A program made the translations under genes and the position numbers. Under the pieces are notes generated by a model. It made no database searches. It saw nothing but the letters and a program-made list of their open reading frames with translations, and had not been told where the DNA came from. A stretch of DNA of 64,000 nt from Megalobrama amblycephala (lineage: Eukaryota; Chordata; Actinopteri; Cypriniformes; Xenocyprididae), in contig NC_063045.1 in NCBI RefSeq assembly GCF_018812025.1, positions 48,180,691 through 48,244,690 on the forward strand, given 5' to 3'. Positions 51,867 to 64,000 of this stretch are shown here, in pieces; within the stretch, counting starts at the first letter, position 1, and the number at the start of each line of letters is the position of its first letter.

Positions 51867-52647
51867 CTTAAAGGGTTAGTTCACCCAAAAATGAAAATTC
51901 TGTCATTTATTACTCACCCTCATGCCGTTCCACACCCGTAAGACCTTCGTTAATCTTTGGAACGCAAATGAAGATATTTTAGTTGAAATCCAATGTCTCA
52001 GTGAGGCCTTGATAGGGAGCAATGACATTTCCTCTCTCAAGATCCATAAAGGTACTAAAAACATATTTAAATCGGTTCATGTGAGTACAGGGGTTCAATA
52101 TTAATATAATATATAAAGCAACGAGAATATTTTGGAGCGCCAAAAAGAACAAAATAATGACTTATTTAGTGATGGCCGATTTCAAAACACTGCTTCAGGA
52201 AGCATCGGAGCACAAATGAATCAGTGTGTCGAATCTGCTGTTCGGAGCGCCAAAGTCACGTGATTTCAGCCGTTGGCAGTTTGACACGCGATCTGAATCA
52301 TGATTCGATACACTGATTCATTTGTGCTCCGATGCTTCATGAAGCATTGTTTTGAAATCGGCCATCACTAAATAAGTCGTTATTTTGTTTTTTTGGCGCT
52401 CCAAAAATATTCTCGTCGCTTTATAATATTAATATTGAACCACTGTACTCACATGAACCCATTTAAATATGTTTTTAGTACCTTTATGGATCTTGAGAGA
52501 GGAAATGTCATTGCTTCCTATGAAGGCCTCACGGCGCTATCAGATTTCAACTAAAATATCTTAATTTGTGTTCCAAAGATTAACGAAGGCATGAGGGTAA
52601 GTAATAAATGACAGAATTTTCATTTTTGGGTGAACTAACCCTTTAAG
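51867..52647. mobile_element. Long palindromic MITE (AGTTCACCC family), 781 bp
   Basis: CTTAAAGGGTTAGTTCACCC on the left is complemented by GGGTGAACTAACCCTTTAAG on the right. The arms of about 380 bp remain largely complementary (GATCCATAAAGGTACTAAAA / TTTTAGTACCTTTATGGATC; TTTGGCGCTCC pair). It lies in the 5' intron of eurl, about 100 bases upstream of the coding exon. Confidence 0.9.
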
Positions 52648-53539
52648 CCCAAATTATACTTCTTACGCGTATGCTAGGGTCAGCGTACAGTGCGCGTGGC
52701 ATGAATTTCATCATCAGAAGAGTATGCGCGTATGAGAAATTAGATTTTTTTATAAGGATAAGGATTGTTGCAACATATTATGTTTTGTAAAAGTAATGTA
52801 ATATTAATTTTACACAATAATAGTAATGTAAGCTAAGCTAGCAGGCTAATCGGATATGTATGCTATGCTAGTACATAAGCAAACTGGAAAAAGAAAAAAA
52901 AAAACAGTAAGATCAAGAAATGCTTGATTTTACAACCTACAGCTTCAGTTACATACTAGTATATGAACCATGTAATTTAAAAGACATTAATGTTGGTCAT
53001 TATAACACATTTTAATCTATATAAATCATAACATGATTTTGCAATAATTGTAATCAGGCACTAAATATTAAAAGTCCATTGTACCAATGGGATCATTCAG
53101 GGTAATAAAGGAAACCTGATTCCTGGGGGGACTTGATTTCTCACCACACCGGATATTTGTAAACGCGCGCACTTTGGTTGCACTTGCACATTTATTTTTT
53201 GTGCAGTAATTAGTTTATCCACAAGGTGGCAACTGTGCCCTAGATGCGTCGATTTACAAGTCGAAGAAAAACTGCATAAACAGAACAGAACGTAACGCAT
53301 GCAAGCTACAGCGACAACAGAGGCCTACACAGACGAGAGATTGTGCAAAGAGGTTAGAAAGTACACTCATTTGTACAACTCTAGTATGAAAAAATACAAA
53401 GATATTTACATGGGTTCTAACTCATGACGAGAGCCTGTGTACGCAATACGCATTCAAGTAAAATCAAGTATACTTTGCAAGGCTGTGCGCTCGACTGTGC
53501 GTATACACACAAAAAAAATAAGTATACTTTGGGCTTTAA
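52643..53539. mobile_element. TTAA-bounded MITE, family E
   Basis: Left TTAAGCCCAAATTATACTTC, right AAGTATACTTTGGGCTTTAA. It begins in the TTAA that also ends the neighbouring MITE. The interior has paired TACGCG/GCGTA motifs. Confidence 0.65.
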
Positions 53540-55299
53540 TCATAAAATGTTCTGTTCGCATTTAGATCTCAGGACCAGACCAACAGATTGTAGAGAATAT
53601 TTCTGTCCCATAAACATAAACGAAATATCAAGATAAGGCAAAACAAATACACAAAGAGACACAATCATATTAACAAGACAGATAAGCAAACATTCAGAAC
53701 ACAACAGGCGTTGGAAGCTGCTGCGCTTCTGTAATTTATTATGGACAGCTTTACAACAGTCTCTTTCATGGGAGCCACTTGGATTCCTGTGAAGCCAAAG
53801 GACTCTAATGTTCAGTGTTTACACACAACTAAATTACCTTTGCTCAAGCCTTTCATAAAGCCCCCCTCCAGAATATCACAGCCTGTTGAGTGGACAAATT
53901 TGGTAACAATCTGGAGATATTCATGACTCTGTCCATCACAGCCAAACCACTGTCTGCTATTGCACAAAACTATTTCATATTTCATAATCATACTGTAAAC
54001 AATTCTCTTTTTATTCAACGACTTTCCAAATGACCTTTCCAGTCCTTTGCAATTATTGGATAAAGATTATTAAAAACCATTTTTGATTCAGATCAACTCA
54101 CCAATGAATCGTTCAGACTATTTTGTGAACCATTTGAGCGATTCGTTGAAAATATAATAACTGACTATAATTGAGAATAATTGGCTCACAATGACTTTTA
54201 CTCTTAATTACAGTAATATTTTTTTTTTATTGAATATTTTAAAGAATGGCATAGCTAGAAACAAATTATTACGTTCAATAATTATAGACATTTATATGAC
54301 TTTTATGATTTAATTAGTTCCCATGGCTTTTCCCAAGCTTTTATAGTTCTCTGGTATTTTTTTACTTTACTTTAGGAAGCCTAAACAAATTTATCATTTT
54401 TTCAACAGGTCCAAACAAGCTTGAAGATCCCTTTTTAAACATTGTTTCCTTTTTAGATCAAGTATTTCTTTCTAGTTCTTTGTTTATACCACAGAGAGAT
54501 GAAACACAGAACAGTTCAAAGCTGTGTCAAGCGTGGGATCATGTTGAACTTCATCTGATTATGAAAGTCTTTAAACAGCATAACCTAAGGACAAGACACT
54601 GTGGTTGTGTATCAAAACCTAGTGTGCTGCCTAGTCAGCTCAAAAGTGCTGCACGTGTCAATGATGGCCACAAATGTAGTCTAGGTAGGCAGCATACTAG
54701 GTTATGCGACACAGTCCCTGTGATTATTTACTTTAGGTCATTTGTTCAAGTTCTTCTAAATTGTCTAAAAAACATTTTGTGAATATTTGTTGATATTAAG
54801 TCTATCATCTGTTGATAGCTGTACGTGAACGTTATAGATGTAGCTAAAAGCCAGAAGATTTGGACCAAAACTTAACGTGTAGATTTGATATGTAGATAAT
54901 CAACAAAACGCTATTAACATATTTCAGGTGGATTTCATACCAGTTTAATGTACAAAAGTTAACTTTATATGGTGAGAAAGAGCATCAATAGCATTTTAGT
55001 TTAAAGTGGGCAGAAGTTAACCCAACACTAACAAAGCTTGAGGATTTTCAGTATTTAAACACACACATTTTGATATACCTGTAAACAAAAAGCCTAATTA
55101 ACACAAAATTACATGACAAAAGACTTTAAATACAGTTTTAAAGACATTCTGTGTTGGAATATAACGATACCTCGGGCGAAACACCATGTAGACCCGTTAA
55201 CTAGCGGCGTAACGTATATAATTCACATTAAAAATCCCCTGAAAACGGCACCTTCTCGAAAAACAGACGATACCTACAGACCTTCTCGACGTTAATTAC
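53540..55299. other. eurl 5' intron, few features
   Basis: A small hairpin element lies at about 54586-54718 (AACCTAGTGTGCTGCCTA / TAGGCAGCATACTAGGTT). Otherwise nothing recognised. Confidence 0.4.
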
Positions 55300-55540
55300 C
55301 TTAACAGTTACGTTGTCAGAAGAAATTTCAAGACAATCCAGATGGAAATAGAAGGAAATTGGCTGACCTCAGACGTAAGCCACGCTGGTAGAGCGGCGGG
55401 TGTTGTTATTGAAGCGAACTGCAAGCAGCTACAAGTACAGCAACGACAAAGAATCCTCGAACAGACGCGACTCAAGCCACTCTAGTGAACCCCCATGTTC
55501 GATCACGTGCTGTGCATCCGCGCCTCTGATTGGTTCTGTG
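55300..55540 (-). promoter_or_regulatory. eurl: eurl promoter and probable 5' non-coding exon
   Basis: A CpG-containing block upstream of eurl. On the minus strand it carries AACCAATCAGAG (CCAAT box), then GGCGCGGATG and an E-box CACGTG within about 35 bp. Downstream, GTTAAG|GTAATT at 55300 could be the donor of a 5' UTR exon. It would join the acceptor TTTACAG|AGGCACC just before the ATG at 51758. No TATA box seen. Confidence 0.5.
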
Positions 55541-56803
55541 ATTTTGTTTGGTACTATTGTATTCCGTCCACCAAAGCAGAGTGGAAAGGCTAGACTAGTC
55601 ATTACGGTCACCCGTGTAGAGGGTGGGTGAGGGTAACATTTCAGCATGATTCATTACTTTTATGAGGGGTTTCAATATTTTTACTGTACATATATCGACT
55701 TTTGCTATTTGTTAATTACTTACAATACAAACACAGGTGAATTATGTAGTTGAGAGTGAGCTGCTACCCAATAAAAAAGGAAAAAAGGCACATAATTTAA
55801 ATTATATAGGCCTAATCTGTGGCATTCAAATAGTGCTAATATTTATTATATAAATATTAGACTTGAGTATGCGAGGAATTTTTTTTTTTTTTTTTTTTGC
55901 CAAGCTTAATGTTCTAGCTTCTTTTGAAACTATTTTTCATCGGACAAAAATATACGAATTGGCTACTTTTTTGTCTGAAATATGAATTTCTCAGTTAATT
56001 AATTGTTTTAGAACTTTTGTATAAAGTGAGATAACATTATGATATTACATTTATTTTATATTTTAAATAAAATCTAAAATAAATATAAAATGCCCTCTCT
56101 GCAGCCCGCTTATCTTATAGTGTATAAGACAAGCCGCGGCTTTTATTTTACTGTATTTTATTTTATTTTATCTTATCATATTATGTACCTATTAATTTAG
56201 CCTACCACAGAAAAACAAAACATATCGCCTCGAGCATTTACGCACTCGGGGAATTCCAGAAGGGAATTTCTCTCTCCTTTCACATCACGTCAAAGCAAGG
56301 TATATTTTGCATTTATTGCTTTCGATTCTGCGTTCACCATCCTTCCACTGTAGTCTGTTAAGTTAAATCCTTACGTAACTGAAATGGCACTAGAAACCAG
56401 AGTTACACGTGCCTTTATGAATGCCTAATCAAGACAGTTATTTTGCTGAGGATCCCATTATCGTCACTCTATTCTGCATTGATATAAAAAGAAATTGCTT
56501 CTGCTTTCATCATGTGCCAGTTTCCATGGGCCCTCATTTGGCACTCGACATCTCTGTCATCTTCATAGACAGACTGTCTGTAAGAGCTCATGCCAAAATC
56601 CCCTCATGCATTCAGATTCTCTGTCCATGTGCATAACTGTCTTTAATAGAGTCATTCTGGCAAATAATTGGAATAATACAGCAATTAGGAGCACATTTAA
56701 AGGACAGAGACTCTTTTCATTGATAAACATGCAGGGAAATGCTATACAACCATGTAGCCACGTCCTAATCTCACAGATTTTTGATTGAATTACTCGCTTC
56801 TTA

Positions 56804-57105
56804 AAGAGATAGTTAACCCGAAAATGAAAATTCTGTCATCGTTTACTCACTCTCAAATTGTTCCAAACCTGTATGAATTTATTTTTTCTGCTGAACACAA
56901 AAGAATATATTTTGAAGAATGGTAACCAAACATAGACCCCACTGACTTCCATGTATGAATAAATAAATAAATAAAATACTAAGTCAATGGGGCCCATCAA
57001 CTGTTTGGTTACTCATATTCTACAAAATATCTTCTTTTGTATTCAGCAGAACAAAGAAATGTATACAGGTTTGGAACAACTTGAGGGTGAGTAAATGATG
57101 ATGGG
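56804..57105. mobile_element. Palindromic MITE
   Basis: AAATGAAAATTCTGTCATCG and CTCTCAAATTGTTCCAAACC on the left; GGTTTGGAACAACTTGAGGG on the right. The core has ACTGACTTCC and an (AAAT)n stretch. Same family as 4690 and 37655. Confidence 0.75.
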
Positions 57106-58253
57106 TAAATCTCCTTGTTTAACTAGTAAGAAAAAAAATTATACATTTATGAAGCAATATGAGATTTTTTTTTTTTTCTGTTGATAAGGTTTAGTCTGCT
57201 TTCCTCTGATTGTTAGTGGTGTAAAAAAAATATTTATTTATTAAGTCTATATAGTTTTATTTATTTAATTTTTATTCATTAATTTATTTTGCTTATGTGT
57301 GTTTGTTGTTTTCATTTCTTGTGTGTTCTTTTGTAGATGCCCTTTAATGTTCTTCTGAAGGTGTTTGTACAGCATCCTTAATAAAAATAATTATACAGTT
57401 TCCTTAATAAAAACATATACTGTATAGTCACTTCCTGTAGCCATAAACAAACCATACGCACCACCATCTGGCCAGATAAGATACTGCAACACTTACTTAT
57501 AAACATTATTCACACTTGTATACTGTAATCTGGCAGCCAGATCTATAATCATTATAGACATCTATTCATATTAAGTGGTCAAATAATGTATTTTATCAAT
57601 TCCTTTTAGTTCTTTACACAGTATGGCATATTTTGGTAACATCCCTGCATGCAACAGTATGTCCAGAATTACTTGCTGTATACCTCATCTTAACATTTTT
57701 AAGAGCATTTTCTTCTGCTCTTCTCCTTTTAACTTTATGGAATATATTTATTTTATTTATTTATTTATTTTACACACAACAGCACCATTTAAGTGAATTG
57801 CAATAAAGCAAAAAGGGGATTAATGGTGAAAAGCTTCTGACCAGTTCTAGCACCTCAAAAATACACTTTCCATATATATTAATCTACGTTTTAAGCTAAT
57901 GTACATTTAAGCTTTTTCAGACTTTATTGGCTGTTCTCTTTTAAAGACACTCAGACAGCAGATTATTACATATGAAAGCAGCTTAAAAAAAAATGAAATT
58001 TAAAGATGTTTAAGTTTACAGTAAAGCAAATGTAGGCCTACTGAACATTTTATATATTTAAAAAGATAATTTGGACTCTTAAAAAGCCATATGTCACAGT
58101 ATTTAACATTGATATCACAAAAATTGAGCTTGCTAAAAGGTTTAAAGTACTATTTCAGTAAAAAAAAAAGCAATGTCAAAGCAAGGATGAGTGTTTAAGC
58201 TTTCGAAAACCTTATGATGATGACTAAAATATGTGATGATAAAATATGTGTGT
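57106..58253. other. Intergenic, AT-rich, no gene seen
   Basis: Contains a (TTTA)n stretch near 57745-57770. No exon or element delimited. Confidence 0.4.
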
Positions 58254-58273
58254 GGGGGGGGGGGGGGGGGGGG
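58254..58273 (+). repeat. G20 homopolymer
   Basis: An uninterrupted run of 20 G on the plus strand in an otherwise AT-rich region. Confidence 0.9.
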
Positions 58274-58811
58274 TGCGATAAAAGCATGCCGGGGCACTGA
58301 CAATTAACAGGCTAATTTAACATTGTGAAAAAGTTCATATTTTTGCAGGAATTTTATTAAAGGCACAATATGATTTTTTTATTTAAATATCCAAAAAACA
58401 TATTTTGTTGACTTGTATACTTACATTATCCCAAATGTTTCCAAGAATGTTTAAATCCAGAGAAATAAGCAACTTTACCCAGGACACGGAATGTGTCCGT
58501 GCGTCGCCTATCAATGACATCATACCCACGTTACCCTTGATTTACGGTTTTATTTTGTTGAAACCATGAAAACACCAAAGACGCTTTAATATATTATGTG
58601 TTTTATTAGACAGGTGAGCAACTGTTTGGATTCATTCATCGACAGAAAACTAATCATTGTTATATAGCTGTTCAACAAAGTTTTCCTTGATTTACCACGA
58701 GTACCATGTTTTACCCTGCCTAATATCGATCTAGCTTACTGCAGTGTGCAACAGTAGCCACTGAGCGAATGCACAGAGTAGCACTATAACAACTTTCAAC
58801 ACACAAATGTA

Positions 58812-60400
58812 CAAACCCGATTCCAAAAAAGTTGGGACACTGTATAAATTGTGAATAAAAACAGAATGCAATGATGTGGAAGTTTCAAATTTCAATATTT
58901 TATTCAGAATACAACATAGATGACATATCAAATGTTTAAACTGAGAAAATGTATAATTTTAAGGGAAAAATAAGTTAATTTTAAATGGCATCAACACATC
59001 TCAAAAAAGTTGGGACAAGGCCATGTTTACCACTGTGTGGCATCCCCTCTTCTTTTTATAACAGTCTGCAAACGTCTGGGGACTGAGGAGACAAGTTGCT
59101 CAAGTTTAGGAATAGGAATGTTGTCCCATTCTTGTCTAATACAGGCTTCTAGTTGCTCAACTGTCTTAGGTCTCCTTTGTCGCATCTTCCTCTTTATGAT
59201 GCGCCAAATGTTTTCTATGGGTGAAAGATCTGGACTGCAGGCTGGCCATTTCAGTACCCGGATCCTTCTTCTACGCAGCCATGATGTTGTAATTGATGCA
59301 GTATGTGGTCTGGCATTGTCATGTTGGAAAATGCAAGGTCTTCCCTGAAAGAGACGAAGTCTGGATGGGAGCATATGTTGTTCTTTGTCTTGGATATACC
59401 TTTCAGCATTGATGGTGCCTTTCCAGATGTGTAAGCTGCCCATGCCACATGCACTCATGCAACCCCATACCATCAGAGATGCAGACTTCTGAACTGAGCG
59501 CTGATAACAACTTGGGTTGTCCTTGTCCTCTTTAGTCCAGATGACATGGCGTCCCAGTTTTCCAAAATGAACTTCAAATTTTGATTCGCCTGACCACAGA
59601 ACAGTTTTCCGCTTTGCCACAGTCCATTTTAAATGAGCCTTGGCCTAGAGAAAACACCTGTGCTTCTGGATCATGTTTAGATATGGCTTCTTTTTTGACC
59701 TATAGAGTTTTAGCCGGCAACGGCGAATGGCACGGTGGACTGTGTTTACCGACAATGTTTTCTGGAAGTATTCCTCAGCCCATGTTGTGATTTCCATTAC
59801 AGTAGCATTCCTGTATGTGATGCAGTGCCGTCTAAGGGCCCAAAGATCACAGGCATCCAGTATGGTTTTCCGGCTTTGACCCTTACGCACAGAGATTGTT
59901 CCAGATTCTCTGAATCTTTGGATGATATTATGCACTGTAGATGATGATAACTTCAAACTCTTTGCAATTTTTCTCTGAGAAACTCCTTTCTGATATTGCT
60001 CCACTATTTTTCGCCACAGCATTGGGGGAATTGGTGATCCTCTGCCCATCTTGACTTCTGAGAGACACTGCCACACTGAGAGGCTCTTTTTATACCCAAT
60101 CATGTTGCCAATTGACCTTATAATTTGCAAATTGGTCCTCCAGCTGTTCCTTATATGTACATTTAACTTTTCCGGCCTCTTATTGTTACCGTCCCAACTT
60201 TTTTGGAATGTGTAGCTCTCATGAAATCCAAAATGAGCCAATATTTGGCATGACATTTCAAAATGTCTCACTTTCAACATTTGATATGTTATCTATATTC
60301 TATTGTGAATAAAATATAAGTTTATGAGATTTGTAAATGATTGCATTCCTTTTTTATTCACAATTTGTACAGTGTCCCAACTTTTTTGGAATCGGGTTTG
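58812..60400 (-). mobile_element. Tc1/mariner-like transposon with IR/DR ends
   Basis: The ends are CAAACCCGATTCCAAAAAAG and its exact complement, flanked by TA at 58810-58811 and 60401-60402. A second inner copy of AAAAAAGTTGGGACA occurs near 59003 and, inverted, near 60192, so each end has the two-repeat (IR/DR) layout known in many fish Tc1 elements. Length 1589 bp. It contains a transposase on the minus strand that is broken. Confidence 0.95.
59027..60049 (-). pseudogene. Tc1-like transposase, disabled
   Basis: Starts MGRGSPIPP; 340 codons, the usual Tc1 length, in one continuous frame except for a single amber stop at codon 135 (59645-59647), which replaces an expected Trp in FLWAKAH. 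The N-terminal part has paired helix-turn-helix segments (IVEQYQKGVSQRKIAKSLKL and later ITTWAEEYFQ). Of the DD34E triad, the second Asp (codon 244, in QHDNARPHTA) and Glu (codon 279, SPDLSPIENIW) are present. The first is changed to Gly (codon 154, LWSGESKFE). Both the stop and the lost Asp should abolish transposition. Copies of this family are expected elsewhere in the genome. Confidence 0.93.
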
Positions 60401-60786
60401 TATCTAATATGATAAAACAGAGCTGCTTTTCCCCACATATGCATGACTGGAAGAAGCGGAAGCGCTCGTCTGCGGCATAAAAAAAACTCCACTGCTCTCG
60501 AGCCGTGTGTCGCTCTTTTCTCATTAGCAGTCGCTCCAGCGGTCTCATTTCGCTTAGGTTTCTTTCAGCCACAGCCTGCTTCATACTACAGTAATGTTAA
60601 TAAATATTTAATACATTAGCTTATCTATGAATATGATTTCTGCCTGAGTGCCATTGGATTCTTTTCCACCGGCTGTAGATGTGAAGACAACACCTCCCAT
60701 GATTCCACAAAATCAAGGCACCATCAAGCTACGCCTTTTTTGAATAAGGTACCTCTAGTGGTGAAAATTTCATATTGTGCCTTTAA

Positions 60787-62509
60787 CAAAGAAATGCTTT
60801 CGGAGGAGAAACACCTTGTGATCACATTATAGCAACAAAATACCACTTGCTTGTTTTGACAAACAGAAATTTATTGTTCAAAATGCATAAACTGCAAAAC
60901 CTAAAGAAAGACAGCATGTATTTATGGAGCTGCATATTTACTTCTATTTTTCCACAAGGTGGGGCATTGGAGTGGAAGAGCATCTGGCTGATTCATTTGT
61001 GTATTCAAGGAAGAAGAATGCAGTTCATGTCAGATCTTGCTCATCTCACAGCAAGATGTCCTGAAGGAAACACCTGTATGTTCAAGGCGTCACAGTGCAT
61101 TACTCACCTTGACATCACCCATTTCAGAAGCTTGTTTTAACGATTTGCTTTTTAGTTCTGTTGTATATTTGATGGACAACAAAACTCTTGCATTGCTATT
61201 GTATTATTCTCATAACCCTTCTGGTGAATGTCAAAGAGCAATGAAGTCTTGTTTCATACCATTGTAATCTTTTCCAATGCTTAATATGACACCTTACACT
61301 AAATCTGGTGAAATTTGTTGACCTTGAACTGAAAAGTCTCAAGCACTCAGGCACATTTAATGCAACAAGTGAGAACTGGGCCATAGACAGTAGCAGATAT
61401 AGATTAGGGGAACAATAACTGTATTCAGCTCTTTCCTGTTTACAGATCTAGTCAATGAGTAACTTTCCATTAGACCAACTGAGTACAACTGTGAGTGTGC
61501 TGCACATGTCTGACACCAGCTCATAAATCAGTGAATTCATCCGCTTTCCACAAGCACTTGTTCTGTCGACTGAATGATGTTTGTACGTGTCCACGTGTGT
61601 ATTCGTGCACGTTCGAGCCTGTCGCGGACTCGCTGGCTTTAAAACACCATCACCCCGCAACCTGCCAGACGAGTCCCACCAGTTTTGTTGAAAAAGTGGA
61701 AGAGGCTCCATATCGTGGCACGCCGTTGTCTTTTTAAGATAATGAGGGGATGGGGGTGTGTTATGAACAGTAAGGTATTGTTTTAAGTTTGGAAAACATT
61801 TTCCATTCCCCTCGCTATAAAATGTCATTTCGGACATTAGATACATCCGGCATGGGCCTGCTTTCAAATAAACGTTATAAAGTTATATTCAACTTAAAAC
61901 AAAACAGTGTTCACAAAATGTCGAAAAATCTTCACCATGGTCCATTTTGGTATGCAATAAAGCGTATAAACTATATAATCGCATTTTAGTAAAGATATAG
62001 CCTAGGTAAACATTTTATTTTTTTTTTATTTTTTTTTATTTTTACATTTGTATCATTAACTGTTAGAGTAAGTTGAAGCCCAATGTTTACATTTAAAAGT
62101 GTAATTCGGCAATTTCTCTCAAAAAAATCCTGCCGTCACCGGCATCTGTTGTATCCTTCATTTCACGGGAAATGAAGGACGCATTTGGAGGCCGTCTTTG
62201 AGTCTTCGAATTGGGACAACCTTTGTTGCGCCGCGGTGATGTAATCGTACTTCGAATGTGGCCTTCTAAGGATGCAGCCTCGGATTGGTGTAATTTTCTG
62301 TACAGCATCATGGGTAATGTAGTTTTTCCACAAGGAATTCCACTGTTATATACAATTATTTTAAAAATAAGGTGAAATAATGCAGGCTGACATCTTCAGC
62401 AGAAGCAAATACTACATATTAACAACCTCGTAGCTTAGGTCTTTCTTTAAAGGTTTATAAGTTAATGTTCAAAATAAATTTCCTTATGGAGAAATGAATG
62501 GAGTGGTTA
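60787..62509. other. Intergenic, no gene seen
   Basis: Some frames of 60-140 codons exist but lack recognisable domains. 62100-62335 ends in CATCATGGGTAATGTAG and has CpG-rich motifs resembling dispersed repeats. Confidence 0.4.
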
Positions 62510-63015
62510 CCAGTCTTTTGCTATGTTGTAGCTAAGGTGTTCTTGGTGGTTACCAGGGCATTGCTATGCAGCTGCTAGGGTGTTCTGGGTGGTTACCAGG
62601 TATTGCTATGCGGCTGCTAAAATGTTCCGGGTGATTGCCAGTCCATTGTGTAACAGACGTTGGCTAGTAAGAGCTGTGTGTGTAAACCTCACTCTCCTGA
62701 TCTCAAGAGATGCTCTAGCGGCTGACACTAGAGGTTGTAGCTTTTAGCCTCCTTGTTAAAGCATCCGACTCCCATACGGACATCCCGGGTTCGCGTCCCG
62801 CTTGGAGCGGGCAGGTGCGAACTGGAGGGGCTACAATTGCTATGTTGTTTCTAAGGCGTTCTTGGTGGTTGCCAGGGTGTTGTTATGCAGCTGCTATGGG
62901 TTGTTGACAAGGTGTTGCTATGCAGATGCTAGGATGTTCTGTGTGGTTGCCAGGGTTGCTGGGGTGTTGCTATGCTGTTGCTTACTTGCTAGGATGTTCT
63001 GGGTAATTGTAAGAT
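62510..63015. repeat. Minisatellite, unit about 40 bp, in two blocks
   Basis: Imperfect tandem units of TTGCTATGCAGCTGCTAGGG plus TGTTCTGGGTGGTTGCCAGG occupy about 62517-62660 and 62835-63010. A tRNA-like segment separates the blocks. Confidence 0.8.
62730..62810 (+). repeat. tRNA-like sequence, possible SINE head
   Basis: TAGCCTCCTTGTTAAAGCA resembles a D-arm/A box. CTCCCAT would be an anticodon loop (CCC, Gly-like). GGGTTCGCGTCCC fits a B box and T arm. A matching acceptor stem is not found, so this is not a functional tRNA gene. It may be a tRNA-derived SINE or an old pseudogene. Confidence 0.35.
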
Positions 63016-64000
63016 TTTTTTGTTATTTTTTACCCAATGTTTGTCCTAGAGATGAAAATTTTAAAAATAATAACTCAATAAGCCACAATATATAAAGTGT
63101 AATGCATGTCCGCAGGATGAGATATGCATCAAAATGTTATACTTTTGGGAAAAAGAGACAATAGTAATGGTTAAGTCTCACTAAGGCTGAAATATGCAAC
63201 AACAGACAACAGATACTTTACATACATGTTATGCACTTTAATTTTTCATCAAATATAAAAGTGTGCAAATATAAAACTGTGCAAACACTATGAATAACTG
63301 AGAAATACCTTTTTGTGTACAAAGGGGAAATGACAAGGCAGCTTTATCAACTAATTACAGAAGTCAAGGTGAAACCTGCAGGAGGTGTTGACAGTGGAAT
63401 ACAGAGTTTGCTATGGAAGATTTAGTTTATACAGATGCAAATGCAGATGCATGGATACTATCAACATCAACACAGAAGCACAGAGTTCAACAGCAGATTA
63501 AAGACCTAGCAATTAACAGGCTGTCTGTTCCAGACAGTGAAAGATAATGACGGCTACGCCCCCCCTTGGCATAATGCAGGGCACGGCGCAGTGGTTTTAC
63601 AGAGTGATGAAAAGATAAAGTGGTCTCAGGAATGAGCCAATAGTCTGAGCATGAGGGTACATGGGATAGAGTCCTCCCCCCATACGGTCTACCCACACCT
63701 GTGATCCCCCTGAGGGCCCGTTCCCATGATACAAGCGAAATGGCTCTGTAAATGCACAGCTCTATTTTAGTGAACCATTTTAATGATATAATTGGTCTCG
63801 CAACATTGCCATTTCAAGATTTGAAGTGCAATATTAAGTTGATATATGGTGAGCTTATTCTAATATGCTACAAAAGACATTTCTATAATATTTCAAAACA
63901 ATTTTAGGGCTGGAGAAAGCATTGCTTGCATTGCATCAACCACCACAGTCCACAGGTAACAAGTAGAAGAAGAAAACAGTGAAATCAAAGACATACAACA
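63016..64000. other. Right flank, no gene seen
   Basis: No exon, RNA gene or element recognised. A 69-codon minus-strand frame at 63487-63696 has no known motif. Confidence 0.4.

Larger units (their letters stand above)
58357..60786. mobile_element. TTAA-bounded MITE, family F, split by a Tc1-like element
   Basis: TTAAAGGCACAATATGA at 58357-58373 is exactly complemented at 60770-60786, TTAA included. Without the 1589-bp Tc1 insertion the MITE would be about 840 bp. Confidence 0.8.

Noticed and set aside
59010..59348. Plus-strand frame of 112 codons opposite the transposase
   Set aside because: It is the antisense shadow of the Tc1 transposase and has no independent motif.
61448..61867. 139-codon minus-strand frame as a gene
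   Set aside because: No recognisable domain, no supported splice partners, and composition like surrounding intergenic DNA.
62730..62810. Functional tRNA-Gly gene
   Set aside because: No paired acceptor stem, mismatches in the anticodon and T stems, and repeat context.

Overview
The window is nuclear DNA of a ray-finned fish, most likely a cyprinid (carp/minnow group). Three vertebrate genes with spliced GT-AG exons sit in AT-rich DNA crowded with short teleost DNA transposons, microsatellites and one Tc1/mariner copy. The species cannot be fixed from the sequence alone. I see no bacterial, viral, rRNA or CRISPR content.

Layout. (1) 430-6573, plus strand: exosc8 (RRP43 subunit of the RNA exosome), 11 coding exons, 277 codons plus stop; its last intron is swollen by three nested mobile elements. 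(2) 7216-24270, minus strand: supt20h (SPT20 homolog, SAGA complex), 23 coding exons, 827 codons plus stop, tail-to-tail with exosc8. (3) 28570-55540, minus strand: eurl (human C21orf91 homologue), 4 coding exons, 290 codons plus stop, with a 15.6 kb intron full of repeats and a separate 5' non-coding exon. (4) 55550-64000: no gene recognised; it holds a degraded Tc1-like transposon nested in a TTAA-bounded MITE, a G20 run, and a minisatellite with a tRNA-like core.

All three genes are intact in reading frame: the exon lengths sum to exact codon multiples and every intron phase matches. exosc8 acts in RNA decay and processing, supt20h in chromatin-linked transcription, and eurl is a poorly understood neural/lens protein. 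They share no pathway; their proximity reflects teleost synteny, not an operon.

Most of the remaining sequence is mobile-element debris. Several insertions can be delimited to the base from target-site duplications: hAT-like elements with perfect 8-bp TSDs at 11246-12760, 33333-34944 and 49655-50802; a Tc1 at TA; and a group of TTAA-bounded MITEs. Nesting gives relative ages. I found no convincing new biological system. The best leads are the TTAA element group, the conserved Cys/His cluster of EURL, the overlapping 3' ends of exosc8 and supt20h, and unusual splice-site contexts in supt20h and eurl.
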